Shown piece after piece: positions 1 to 9,928 of a stretch of DNA of 64,000 nucleotides. The notes under the pieces are model-generated. The model worked only from the letters and a program-made list of their open reading frames with translations. It did not search any database and was not told the DNA's origin. Every line of letters begins with the position of its first letter. Position 1 is the stretch's first letter. A program made the position numbers and the translations under genes. Source of the stretch: Solobacterium sp. (GTDB taxonomy: Bacteria; Bacillota_I; Bacilli_A; Erysipelotrichales; Erysipelotrichaceae); NCBI GenBank assembly GCA_024693325.1, contig JAILLA010000005.1, forward strand, positions 48,116 through 112,115. The letters run 5' to 3'.

Positions 1-1176
1 GCTCATATTGCCGCTGACATCACAGTTTTCAAGCCGGATGGAATTCTTTCCTTCAATGACCAGCGCTTCCGAATTAACTGCCGTCAGTTCCGCATTCCTG
101 ACTGTAATATCAGCCGTTGAATAAACAGCAGGTGAATTGAGGCCGCTGCTGGTATATGTACCGCCGTCAACAATGACCGTACCGCCGCCTCTGTCTGAAC
201 GGATCGCTGCGGATGAATTTCCCTCAGTTTCCACTGTCAGGCGTGATGCGATCGTTGTGCCTCCGCCTGTTGTCTGGATCCCTCCGGAATTATCCGCTTT
301 CGTCCTGATCGTACTGTCACTGATCGTGACGGTCGTACCGCCGCCATAACTGAACACACCGTTTCCATTCCGCGCATCCGATGATATATCAGCATTCACG
401 ATCGTCACATCTGCTCCGTTCGTCGCAAGGAGCGCTGCATTGACTCCGTAAAAATCTCCGTTTTCGGCATTGGATGAAGAACCTGCATCCTTACGGACAG
501 TGATCCCGTTCAATGTCACTTCTGCTCCGTCCACCCTCAAGGCATTCTCATCATCGCCCGTGGACACATATATTTCTGAGGAATATGATCCGTCTTCAAT
601 GATCGTATTGGCAGAAGTTCCCTGAGTCACCTCAGAACTTCCTCCACCGGGTCTGCCTGCAGTATGAACACCGGCCGGACTGATGCTTTCAACGCTGCCG
701 TCCGCCGCAAATACGATCTCTACATAATCTCCTGCTGACAGTTCGGTATCTGTCTCGACCGTGATCGCGTCGCCTGTTGCAACAAAGATACCTTCGGGCA
801 TATTACCCGGGAAATCATCACCACCAGGTTTTTCCGGAGGCTGTCCATCAGGTTTGTCCTGACCGTTTTTGCCCGGCATGCCTCCCGCAGGTCCTGATTG
901 TGAATTACCACCTGGCATTCCGCTGCCTGGCATGTCTGTTTCCATATTTCCGCTGATCGTTCCGCTGTCATATACCATCTGGCCGGGTATAATCTCTGCT
1001 GTATTGCCGGAAACTGCAGTTACCTGACCGGTAACCGTCTTTCCCGCATATTCATTCCTGCTGTCTGTTTCTTTTGTCTCCTCAGTTTCTGTTATCTCAT
1101 CGGCCTGTACTGCATTCTCTGAACACCCGCTCAGCAGGATCAGTGCTGCCAGAAATGTCATTGCTGTCTTATTCAT
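1..1176 (-). CDS. Secreted beta-helix lipoprotein, carbohydrate-binding/adhesin-like (3' end outside window)
   Basis: The minus-strand frame stays open from an ATG at 1176 to base 1, so at least 392 residues are encoded and the C-terminus is missing. The start is preceded by GGAAGG. The N-terminus is a lipoprotein signal ending in lipobox LLSGC (Cys about residue 19), so it should be anchored on the outer face of the membrane. An acidic stretch follows, then a Gly/Pro-rich linker with repeated GMPG-type motifs (about 80-130). From about residue 185 onward there are repeating short strands (GADVTIVNADIS, GGTTVTISDSTI, GGGTVIVDGGTY) that read like turns of a right-handed parallel beta-helix. 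This architecture resembles Bacillota proteins annotated as carbohydrate-binding domain-containing. The surface location is well supported; the ligand is unknown. Confidence 0.75.
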   Translation of the reverse strand, partial: MNKTAMTFLAALILLSGCSENAVQADEITETEETKETDSRNEYAGKTVTGQVTAVSGNTAEIIPGQMVYDSGTISGNMETDMPGSGMPGGNSQSGPAGGMPGKNGQDKPDGQPPEKPGGDDFPGNMPEGIFVATGDAITVETDTELSAGDYVEIVFAADGSVESISPAGVHTAGRPGGGSSEVTQGTSANTIIEDGSYSSEIYVSTGDDENALRVDGAEVTLNGITVRKDAGSSSNAENGDFYGVNAALLATNGADVTIVNADISSDARNGNGVFSYGGGTTVTISDSTIRTKADNSGGIQTTGGGTTIASRLTVETEGNSSAAIRSDRGGGTVIVDGGTYTSSGLNSPAVYSTADITVRNAELTAVNSEALVIEGKNSIRLENCDVSGNMS

Positions 1177-1261
1177 AAAGGATACCTTCCTTTCACGGTT
1201 ATTAATGTAATCCCGTAATTTCAATTTCATCGGAACACTGTGTGAAGTTTTGGTGAATCCT

Positions 1262-1304
1262 TAAAAAACACCGGATCGTGTACAGAGTCACATCATCCGG
1301 TGTA
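1262..1304 (-). terminator. Rho-independent terminator after the aldo/keto reductase
   Basis: Read on the minus strand, a 9-bp stem (ACACCGGAT pairing with ATCCGGTGT) is followed by a run of six T. It lies just past the reductase stop codon and separates it from the lipoprotein gene downstream. Confidence 0.8.
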
Positions 1305-1325
1305 TCTTTCATGTTTATTTCAGGA

Positions 1326-2177
1326 TCATTCCATATCCAGCGGTACTTTCCTGTCCGGTTTCGGGAATTCACGGTCCAGCAGATCACATTCCTCCTGTGT
1401 CAGGATGATCTCTGCCGCATCCCGGTTTGCGCTAGTATGAGCGACCGAGGATGCCTTGGGGATCGGGATCACGTCATCTCTCAGCAGTGTGAATGCCAGC
1501 AGGATCTGCATCACCGTCCTGCCCTTGGCTTCGGCTATTTCCTGCAGAACCCGGCTGCTCAGAAGCTTCTGCTTCAGACGTCCGGCCTGTGCCAGAGGAC
1601 AATAAGCCATCATCGGAATGCCGTGTTCATTCATAAACGGAAGCAGATCATACTCAACACCTCTGCTGCCAAGATGATAAAGCACCTGGTTTACCTGGCA
1701 CTGGTCCCCGTTTCTGACATCAAGCAGTTCCTTCATATCCGCGGTATCAAAATTGGAAACTCCCCAGCGAAGGATCTTTCCCTGCTGTTTGAGTTCTTCC
1801 ATACACTCTACAGTTTCCGCCAGCGGTACACTTCCGCGCCAATGCAGCAGGTACAGGTCCAGATGATCCGTTCCCATCCGCTCCAGTGAATCTTCACAGC
1901 TTCTGAAGATATTCTTTCTGCCTGCATTCCAGGGATATACTTTGGACACCAGAAACAGATCATTTCGGTTATAGGGCCTGATCGCATCCCCGACCAGTTC
2001 TTCTGCCGCACCGTCCCCGTACATCTCGGCAGTATCGATCAGTGTCATTCCATGATCGATCCCCCAGCGGAGTGCTTCCACTTCGCTATCATATATGGCT
2101 GTCGATTCCCCCATGTTCCAGGTACCCTGGCCAAGCTGTGGGATCAATGTCGTGTCATGCAGCTTTACTGTTCTCAT
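1326..2177 (-). CDS. Aldo/keto reductase
   Basis: This 283-residue protein is a cytoplasmic NAD(P)H-dependent oxidoreductase of the aldo/keto reductase superfamily. The family tetrad is visible: Asp48 (LIDTAEMYG), Tyr53, Lys79 (LVSKVYP) and His112 (LLHWRG). The C-terminal PIPKASS segment is the usual cofactor-binding loop. Length fits a single-domain AKR barrel. It has its own terminator and stands alone between the lipoprotein gene and the glycolytic operon. The natural substrate cannot be read from the sequence; short-chain aldehydes or sugar aldehydes are the general expectation for the family. Confidence 0.9.
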   Translation of the reverse strand: MRTVKLHDTTLIPQLGQGTWNMGESTAIYDSEVEALRWGIDHGMTLIDTAEMYGDGAAEELVGDAIRPYNRNDLFLVSKVYPWNAGRKNIFRSCEDSLERMGTDHLDLYLLHWRGSVPLAETVECMEELKQQGKILRWGVSNFDTADMKELLDVRNGDQCQVNQVLYHLGSRGVEYDLLPFMNEHGIPMMAYCPLAQAGRLKQKLLSSRVLQEIAEAKGRTVMQILLAFTLLRDDVIPIPKASSVAHTSANRDAAEIILTQEECDLLDREFPKPDRKVPLDME

Positions 2178-2323
2178 TTCTGTTATCCTCTATTCAATAT
2201 GGTATACGGGCCGGAACTGTTTCTGCACAGCTCCTCAGAATACCGCACAGGCAGGTGTCCGCTTATGGTTCACATTATACGGGTTATCTTCATGAAATGT
2301 GTGTTTAATGCTTTCCGGGCAGT

Positions 2324-2354
2324 TTAAAAACCGGATGCGTATGAGCATCCGGTC
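2324..2354 (-). terminator. Rho-independent terminator after eno
   Basis: On the minus strand GACCGGATGC, a short loop, then GCATCCGGT is followed by TTTTT. It lies about 25-55 bases past the eno stop and closes the pgk-tpiA-eno unit. Confidence 0.85.
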
Positions 2355-2377
2355 TCTGAGCTGAGATTTAAGAATGA

Positions 2378-3802
<1,425 letters not shown>

Positions 3803-3838
3803 TCAATATTCCCGGAGATCATTTCTCCGAAAGAACCT

Positions 3839-4591
3839 TTATTTTGTTGCGTCAATGATTTCCTTGAAGGAATCAACCTTCAGTGATGCTCCGCCGATCA
3901 GCGCGCCGTCGATGTCAGGGCAAGCCATATATTCTTTGATGTTTGTGGGCTTGACACTTCCGCCATACTGTACGCGTACTGCTTCAGCTGTTGCTTCGTC
4001 ATAGAGAGCCTTGACATTGTCGCGGACGCACTTGCAGCAGTCTTCAGCGATCTCTTTTGTCGCGCTCTTGCCTGTGCCGATCGCCCAGATGGGTTCATAT
4101 GCGATGACCATCTTGGCAACTTCTTCACCGGTCAGTCCTGCCAGGGATCCTTCCAGCTGGGATTTGATGACGTTAGCTGTTTCACCTGCATCATACTGTG
4201 CCTCGGTTTCACCGATGCAGAGGATCGGGATGATGTTGTCAGCCAGCAGTCTCTTTGCCTTGGCAGCGCATGCAGCGTCTGTTTCAGCATAGTATGTTCT
4301 TCTCTCGGAGTGGCCGATAATGCAGTAAGTAATACCTACTTCCTTCAGCATCGGAACGGATACTTCACCCGTATAAGCGCCGCTGTCCTTTTCATTGCAG
4401 TTTTCAGCTGCGATGATCAGGTTCTTGGCGTTTCTGACGCATACATCCAGGTCAACATACGGAGCGCCGATACCGTAATCAGCTGCTTCTGTTCCTGTGA
4501 GAACTTCTTCGATACCCTTCATGAAGACTTCTGCTTCTGAAGGAGTTTTGTTCATCTTCCAGTTACCGACAATAATGGGTTTTCTTGCCAT
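3839..4591 (-). CDS. tpiA: Triosephosphate isomerase
   Basis: This 250-residue TIM-barrel enzyme interconverts dihydroxyacetone phosphate and glyceraldehyde 3-phosphate. The start GNWKMNKT contains the substrate-binding Asn and Lys. The catalytic His lies in CIIGHSERR and the catalytic Glu in VIAYEPIWAIGTGK. The phosphate-binding GGSVKPTN and GALIGGASL loops are intact. The length is standard. The gene starts 6 bases after the pgk stop and is followed by eno, so the three are probably co-transcribed. Neither gap nor a phosphoglycerate mutase gene accompanies them in this window. Confidence 0.98.
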   Translation of the reverse strand: MARKPIIVGNWKMNKTPSEAEVFMKGIEEVLTGTEAADYGIGAPYVDLDVCVRNAKNLIIAAENCNEKDSGAYTGEVSVPMLKEVGITYCIIGHSERRTYYAETDAACAAKAKRLLADNIIPILCIGETEAQYDAGETANVIKSQLEGSLAGLTGEEVAKMVIAYEPIWAIGTGKSATKEIAEDCCKCVRDNVKALYDEATAEAVRVQYGGSVKPTNIKEYMACPDIDGALIGGASLKVDSFKEIIDATK

Positions 4592-4597
4592 ATTTAA

Positions 4598-5776
4598 TTA
4601 TTTCTCGGGAATAATAGCTACGCCCGGGAGCTCCTTTCCTTCCATGTATTCGAGGGAAGCGCCGCCGCCTGTGGAGATGTGGGAGAACTTCTCTGCGAAT
4701 CCGAGGTTCTTAGCTGCGGATGCGGAATCGCCGCCGCCGATGATCGTTGTAGCGCCTTCAAGCTCAGCAAGAGTCTTGCAGACTTCGACTGTACCTACAG
4801 CGAAACGAGGATCTTCGAATACACCCATCGGTCCGTTCCAGAATACTGTCTTAGCACCTTCGAGTTCCTTCTTGAAGAGTTCGATCGTTTCAGGACCAAT
4901 GTCGAGACCCATGAATCCTTCAGGAATTTCACCGGCTTTGACAGTCTTGATCTCTGTCGGGTTGGAGAAGTCGTTGGCAACGACTGTGTCGATCGGAAGG
5001 ATCAGTTTGCCTTCGCCCTTTGCGAGGAATTCTTTAGCCAGATCGATCTTGTCTGCTTCAAGCAGGGATGTACCGATCTCGCCGCCCATTGCCTTGGAGA
5101 ATGTATAGGACATGCCGCCGCCGATGATGACTTTATCAGCGATCTTCAGCAGGTTTTCGATGACGCCGATCTTGTCGGATACTTTAGCGCCGCCGAGAAT
5201 TGCAACGAACGGTCTCTGAGGATCATTCAGTGCGCCGCCGAGAACGTTCAGTTCCTTTTCAACAAGGAAGCCTACTGCGCCGGGCAGATGTGTCGGGATA
5301 CCGACTGTGGAAGCGTGTGCTCTGTGTACGGAACCGAATGCATCGCATACGAACAGATCGCCCAGGGATGCCCAATAAGCACCGAGTTCGGGATCGTTCT
5401 TGGATTCACCCTTTTCATAACGTGTGTTCTGCATCAGAACGATCTCGCCTTCTTTCAGCTCAGCTACTGCTGCTTCGAGTTCAGGACCGCGTGTTGCGTT
5501 TACAAAACGAACCGGTGCGCTCTGCAGTTTAGCCAGGCAGTCAGCAACGATGCTCATATCGTTCTTAGCCTTATCTTCATCAGTTTTTACCTTGCCCAGA
5601 TGGCTCAGAAGAATGACCTTTGCGCCGTTTTCTGTCAGATAGTTGATTGTAGGGAGGGCAGCGCGGACACGATTATCATCCGTGATTACCCCGTTCTTGT
5701 GAGGGACATTAAAGTCAACGCGAACGATAACGCGCTTGCCTTTAACATCCAGATCTTTGACTGTTACTTTTGCCAT
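4598..5776 (-). CDS. pgk: Phosphoglycerate kinase
   Basis: This enzyme makes ATP from 1,3-bisphosphoglycerate. At 392 residues it is standard length for the monomeric two-domain bacterial form. Recognisable segments are [10 protein letters not shown] near the N-terminus, ILLSHLGK, the [10 protein letters not shown] hinge region, [10 protein letters not shown] and the nucleotide-binding GGGDSASAA loop. The ATG follows a strong AGGAGG and a clear promoter lies about 30 bases further upstream, so pgk leads the pgk-tpiA-eno operon. A long open frame on the opposite strand across this gene is a codon-bias shadow. Confidence 0.98.
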   Translation of the reverse strand: MAKVTVKDLDVKGKRVIVRVDFNVPHKNGVITDDNRVRAALPTINYLTENGAKVILLSHLGKVKTDEDKAKNDMSIVADCLAKLQSAPVRFVNATRGPELEAAVAELKEGEIVLMQNTRYEKGESKNDPELGAYWASLGDLFVCDAFGSVHRAHASTVGIPTHLPGAVGFLVEKELNVLGGALNDPQRPFVAILGGAKVSDKIGVIENLLKIADKVIIGGGMSYTFSKAMGGEIGTSLLEADKIDLAKEFLAKGEGKLILPIDTVVANDFSNPTEIKTVKAGEIPEGFMGLDIGPETIELFKKELEGAKTVFWNGPMGVFEDPRFAVGTVEVCKTLAELEGATTIIGGGDSASAAKNLGFAEKFSHISTGGGASLEYMEGKELPGVAIIPEK

Positions 5777-5801
5777 GAAGAATCCTCCTTTTTGCGTAAC
5801 A

Positions 5802-5831
5802 ATTATATCATCCGCTTAATATTCCAGTAAA
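5802..5831 (-). promoter_or_regulatory. Promoter of the pgk-tpiA-eno operon
   Basis: Reading the minus strand, TTTACT (5826-5831) is separated by 18 bases from a perfect TATAAT (5802-5807). This places the start of transcription about 15-20 bases before the pgk ribosome binding site. Confidence 0.7.
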
Positions 5832-5899
5832 CGGAGACAGCCAAATTTGTGTAACTGTTCACATAAAATTTCTACACCGGATCAACGATTGTAAACCCA

Positions 5900-6139
5900 T
5901 TATGATACCCGCCTCAGGATCAGCAGGATCATTGCACAGCCAAGCAGTCCGGACAGGACTGCCATGACCGTATTTCCCTCTTTTATATATTTTAACACCT
6001 GCCGCACTGTCATAAATACCCAAACAGCACCAAGTATATAAAGCAGTATCTTTGTATCGACGATTCCAAGCATATACAGCGCCAGGATCACCAGCGCGAT
6101 CGCGCTCATGATCATTCTGTATGTTTTGTCCTGTTCCAT
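5900..6139 (-). CDS. Small hypothetical membrane protein
   Basis: This 79-residue protein is not one I recognise. It begins with a short polar segment (MEQDKTYR) followed by two strongly hydrophobic stretches (about residues 9-27 and 31-43). A basic loop, VRQVLKYIKEGN, comes next, then a third hydrophobic stretch (about 58-74) and a basic C-terminus (RRVS). It is therefore probably a three-pass or hairpin-type inner membrane protein. It starts 19 bases after the C39-like lipoprotein stop on the same strand, so the two could be co-transcribed. No functional motif is visible. Confidence 0.65.
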   Translation of the reverse strand: MEQDKTYRMIMSAIALVILALYMLGIVDTKILLYILGAVWVFMTVRQVLKYIKEGNTVMAVLSGLLGCAMILLILRRVS

Positions 6140-6158
6140 ATTCTATCTTTCCGTCCTG

Positions 6159-7211
6159 TCACCAGATCTCTACAGCTCCGGGATATACTGTCCAGACATT
6201 CTGGAACGTTTTGTATGATACCCAGTAAAGACCGTCATTTCTTCCTGTCGGATCTGCCACAAGGAAGCTGTTGTTTCCTTCATCATAGCCGTACAGAGTC
6301 ATGACGCAGACATTTGTTTTATAAGCACCCCAGGGATAATTGACAGACTGTGTCGCCTGGAACGCATTGGTCAGCCATACAACAACGGGATGTCCTTCCA
6401 GGATGCAGCTGATCAGGTCTTCCATCTCGCAGCCGCTGATATTTTTCGCTGAGCCGTAGTTGTTTGCCCATGTTTCAAGTGCTTCCGGAAGAATGCCGTC
6501 GATCTGCTCGGTATCGGTCCAGAGATCTCCCGCAAAGCCGGTGACCGGCGTTCCGTCAGTGGAATACGGGATGTTCTTGATAAAGGACGCAAAGTTATAA
6601 TCCAGTGCATGTCCTGCCGACTGCAGTGCCATCAGCAGTGAAGCCGCTTCCGTTCCGTTCACCAGACCGAGATCCTTCTGATTGATCAGGTTCATGACCT
6701 TGATCTCCGCATAAGTCAGTTCCTTCCATTCGGCATAGAAGGTCACATCCTCCGTGACATCAAAAGATCCGGAATACGGGTTGGTAAAATTACGGTCATA
6801 GAACCAGCCCTGGAAACCGTATCCTTCCCTGGAGATCGTCAGGGACGGCATGGAAAAAGACTCACCGTATTTCAGTGTGATGGGTTCGATCGGTTCGGCA
6901 CCGTTTGTTTCAAATGAGATCGTTCTTGTCTGTTTGGACCAGGATGCGTACAGTACGAGGTCTTCCGTCACCTTGTCATTCTTATCCCATTTCGCGGAAA
7001 GATCGGGACTGGAATACCAGCCTTCAAACGTATATCCTTCACGCACCGGGTCTTCCACTTCGACCGGATGATTCTTATCTACCATGACGGGCATGATCTG
7101 TTCCCCGCCGCGGGTGTCAAATGATACGGAATATTGTACACTCTGCTTCGTTGAACATCCTGCAGAGATCATTAATACGAAAATCAGAAAAAGTCTGCAC
7201 CAGCGTTTCAT
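6159..7211 (-). CDS. Lipoprotein with two InlB-type repeats and a C39-like pseudopeptidase domain
   Basis: This 350-residue protein has a lipoprotein signal with lipobox ISAGC (Cys19). Two Listeria-Bacteroides/InlB B-type repeats follow (about 25-92 and 95-162), each with the GYxFxGW(Y/F) core and a closing hydrophobic-W segment. The C-terminal domain (about 170-350) reads like the C39_2 papain-fold family: LINQKDLGLVNG near its start, EGHPVVVWLT, LYGYDEGNNSFLVADPTG, then a final Trp-rich strand. In active relatives the first motif is NGCE and the second GHxxxLxGYD. Here the Cys position is Thr187 and the His position is Asn300, although Asp320 remains. So it is probably a non-catalytic, surface-anchored binding protein. 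Domain assignment is from memory of motifs, not from a search. Confidence 0.72.
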   Translation of the reverse strand: MKRWCRLFLIFVLMISAGCSTKQSVQYSVSFDTRGGEQIMPVMVDKNHPVEVEDPVREGYTFEGWYSSPDLSAKWDKNDKVTEDLVLYASWSKQTRTISFETNGAEPIEPITLKYGESFSMPSLTISREGYGFQGWFYDRNFTNPYSGSFDVTEDVTFYAEWKELTYAEIKVMNLINQKDLGLVNGTEAASLLMALQSAGHALDYNFASFIKNIPYSTDGTPVTGFAGDLWTDTEQIDGILPEALETWANNYGSAKNISGCEMEDLISCILEGHPVVVWLTNAFQATQSVNYPWGAYKTNVCVMTLYGYDEGNNSFLVADPTGRNDGLYWVSYKTFQNVWTVYPGAVEIW

Positions 7212-7292
7212 TCAGGCCGTCTCCCTTTTTGCCGCATGCATGGACACATGCATTCCTTTCTGTATTTTACACCAAATACATATCATTCGCAT

Positions 7293-7328
7293 CAAAAAAG
7301 AGAGACCGCACACACGGTACAGTCTCCC
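7293..7328 (-). terminator. Rho-independent terminator after glgA
   Basis: On the minus strand a hairpin with outer pairing GAGAC/GTCTC and inner CCG/CGG is followed by six T. It ends the glgC-glgD-glgA operon. Confidence 0.75.
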
Positions 7329-7339
7329 TGTTCTTCTGA

Positions 7340-8791
7340 TTAATCAGGCCAGTTGCAGATCTGATAATAGAGTTCTTCGTAGATAGCAGCAGATTTATCC
7401 CAGGATACATCTGTTGTCATCGCGCTCTTGATCAGGCCCTTCCAGCCGGGTTTGTTGTTGTAGAACTGTTCTACAGCATAACGGATGGTGTAAACCATAT
7501 CGTCGGCATTTGCAGCCCAGAAGCTGAATCCATTGCCTTCGCCTGTGTACTGGTTGAACGGCTGTACGGTATCCTTAAGTCCGCCTGTTTCACGAACCAG
7601 CGGCAGAGTACCGTAATGCATTGCGTTCAGCTGACCGATTCCGCAAGGTTCATAGAGTGAAGGCATCAGGAAGATATCAGCGCCTGCATAGATGCGGTGT
7701 GCCAGTTCTTCGTTGTATCCGTTGTAGAATACAGCCTTGCCCTTGAACGAATTTTCCATCCAGCGGAATGCGTTCTCGGCATTTGTTTCACCGGAACCCA
7801 GTACGGCAAACTGGATATCCATGCCCATGATCTCATGGAGACGGTCTGTGATCAGATAGATACCCTTCTGATTTGTCAGTCTGGATACCAGACCGATCAG
7901 CGGTACATCATCTCTGACTTCAAGTCCGAGTTCTTCCTGCAGGGCATTCTTGTTTGCCTTCTTGCCGGAAACATAGCTTCTCAGATCATAGTTCTTTACC
8001 AGATGCGGGTCGGTCTTCGGGTTCCATGTATCTGTATCGATACCGTTGACGATGCCCCAGAGGTCATCTCTTCTGTAGCGCAGGATGGAATCCATTCTCT
8101 CACCGAATGCTTCAGTCAGGATCTCGTTGGCATATGTCGGCGAAACGGTCGTGATCTTGTCCGCATATACGATACCGGCTTTCATGAAGCTGATACCTGT
8201 ATCGAACTTGATCGATCCGTTGTCAAAGTAGTAGTAATCAAGGCCCAGGCATGTCGGCAGCATATCTACGCCGAAGTTGCCCTGGAATGCCAGATTGTGG
8301 ATCGTATAGACATGCTTGATCTGCTGGTATCTCTGATCATCCGCATAGCATGCATGGCAGATCAGCGGGATCATACCCGTCTGCCAGTCGTTGCTGTGGA
8401 TGACATTCGGCCACCAGTTGATGAAATAGATCATGTCCAGTACAGCTCTCTGGAAGAAAGCGAAGCGTTCACCGTCATCATCATAGCCGTACAGCGCAGG
8501 TCTCTCGAAATATCCCTGGTGTTCAATGAAGTAATAAACAACATTGTCTACCGTGCAGGAATAGTATGTTGCCGGCTGGTCGATCCATCCTGAATGGACA
8601 CGGATCGTTCCCAGACGGATCAGCTTGTCATAATGCTTCTCAATGACTTTGCTGTAAAGCGGAAGAACGACACGGACATCGTGGCCGCGCTGAGCAAGTG
8701 CCTTCGGCAGCGCGCCGATGACATCCGCAAGGCCGCCGGTCTTGATAAACGGCAGACCTTCACCCGCAACAAACAGAATTGATCTTGACAT
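7340..8791 (-). CDS. glgA: Glycogen synthase (ADP-glucose)
   Basis: This 483-residue GT5 enzyme transfers glucose from ADP-glucose to the growing alpha-1,4-glucan. The ADP-glucose binding motif KTGGLADVIG is at residues 17-26. The C-terminal Rossmann domain carries the catalytic-site motif EPCGIGQL (starting at Glu381) and ETGGLKDTV. Length matches bacterial GlgA. It is third in glgC-glgD-glgA, beginning 13 bases after glgD with AGGAGG before the ATG. Together with GlgC/GlgD (activation) and GlgB (branching) it completes glycogen synthesis. Confidence 0.97.
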   Translation of the reverse strand: MSRSILFVAGEGLPFIKTGGLADVIGALPKALAQRGHDVRVVLPLYSKVIEKHYDKLIRLGTIRVHSGWIDQPATYYSCTVDNVVYYFIEHQGYFERPALYGYDDDGERFAFFQRAVLDMIYFINWWPNVIHSNDWQTGMIPLICHACYADDQRYQQIKHVYTIHNLAFQGNFGVDMLPTCLGLDYYYFDNGSIKFDTGISFMKAGIVYADKITTVSPTYANEILTEAFGERMDSILRYRRDDLWGIVNGIDTDTWNPKTDPHLVKNYDLRSYVSGKKANKNALQEELGLEVRDDVPLIGLVSRLTNQKGIYLITDRLHEIMGMDIQFAVLGSGETNAENAFRWMENSFKGKAVFYNGYNEELAHRIYAGADIFLMPSLYEPCGIGQLNAMHYGTLPLVRETGGLKDTVQPFNQYTGEGNGFSFWAANADDMVYTIRYAVEQFYNNKPGWKGLIKSAMTTDVSWDKSAAIYEELYYQICNWPD

Positions 8792-8804
8792 AAACGGTCT
8801 CCTC

Positions 8805-9917
8805 CTAGATGCGGTCTCTGCGTTTTACGTATACAGGGTTCTCGTCAGTGCCTTCCAGCTTCTTGACATGATGCACGATCGCGTACTTGTCAACGATGAC
8901 ATGATCAAGCTTAGCTTTTTCACCGATATATGCGCCCGGAAGAATGATGGAGTCTTTTACTTCTGCACCCTTGCGGATCGTTACGTTTCTGCTGATGACA
9001 GAACCTTCAACCTTGCCTTCGATGACACAGCCGTTGGCGATGAGTGAGTCGGTTACTTCAGCAGTTTCTGTATAGCGTGTCGGGCAGGAATCGTTTGTAT
9101 GTGTGTAGATCGGCCATTCAGGCTTGACCAGTGAAACGGATTCATCACGGTCACGGAGTTCCATGCTTGTGCGATAGTATTCAGGCAGAGAATTCAGGCA
9201 GGATACATAACCCTTGACGCCGTATCCGCGGATATCCAGTGTACCGGCCTGTTCAGCCAGAATATCCTTGAACCAGTACAGAGAAGATGTCTTGGCTGCT
9301 TTTTCAACCAGTTCAATGAACAGCTTCTTTGTCATGACATAAGCTTCGAGGGAGACATTTCTTGTCTTGTAGTTGCCGCGGTTCTTTGCGAACTCTGTGA
9401 CTTTCTTTTCTTTGTCAAGCATCAGTACGTCGCAGCCGAGGAATCTGTTCTTTGCTTCGGTCGTAGCCTTGTAAAGAACTGTTACGTCAGCCTTGGAATC
9501 GATATGTGCTTTCAGAACAGGGTTGAAGTCGAGTGAGTATACAAAGTAGCTGGGTGCTACGATGACATACGGATTCGGATCTTCTTCAATGTACTGCATA
9601 TTCAGGATGAAGTTTGCAATATCATGATTGTAAACCGGTGAGGAGAATGACTTCTCGCCGAAGAGAATACGCAGCTTTCCACGCTTGGAATTGATGTTGT
9701 AAAGTGTTCCGTCACCCAGGTGATCGAACAGGTTACGCGGTTTTTCCTTGCAGTAAACATGAACGTTGCTGATGCCGGAATTGGTCATGTTGCTGAGGAT
9801 GAAGTCAATAACACGATAACGTCCCAGGAACGCGATTGCAGGAACGGGTCTGAATTCACCAAGTCCTTCAATGTTCGCTGTATCGTCTTCAAAATTGATA
9901 ATACCTAATGCACGCAT
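8805..9917 (-). CDS. glgD: Glucose-1-phosphate adenylyltransferase subunit GlgD
   Basis: This is the second subunit of the heteromeric ADP-glucose pyrophosphorylase typical of Bacillota. At 370 residues it parallels GlgC over its full length (GRYRVIDFILSNMTNSGI matches [18 protein letters not shown] in GlgC). It lacks the N-terminal GGxGTRL nucleotide-binding loop, having IINFEDDTANIEGLG instead. It ends in a left-handed beta-helix (RNVTIRKGAEVKDSIILPGA). The family is therefore usually regarded as a regulatory or stabilising partner rather than an independent catalyst. It starts 12 bases after glgC, with AGGAGG before the ATG. Confidence 0.95.
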   Translation of the reverse strand: MRALGIINFEDDTANIEGLGEFRPVPAIAFLGRYRVIDFILSNMTNSGISNVHVYCKEKPRNLFDHLGDGTLYNINSKRGKLRILFGEKSFSSPVYNHDIANFILNMQYIEEDPNPYVIVAPSYFVYSLDFNPVLKAHIDSKADVTVLYKATTEAKNRFLGCDVLMLDKEKKVTEFAKNRGNYKTRNVSLEAYVMTKKLFIELVEKAAKTSSLYWFKDILAEQAGTLDIRGYGVKGYVSCLNSLPEYYRTSMELRDRDESVSLVKPEWPIYTHTNDSCPTRYTETAEVTDSLIANGCVIEGKVEGSVISRNVTIRKGAEVKDSIILPGAYIGEKAKLDHVIVDKYAIVHHVKKLEGTDENPVYVKRRDRI

Positions 9918-9928
9918 GATCTATCCTC

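Noticed and set aside
4679..5830. 383-codon open frame on the plus strand across pgk, and a similar 263-codon frame over eno (2639-3430)
   Set aside because: Both are antisense to highly conserved glycolytic genes, have Cys/Phe-rich compositions typical of reverse-frame translation, and lack ribosome binding sites.
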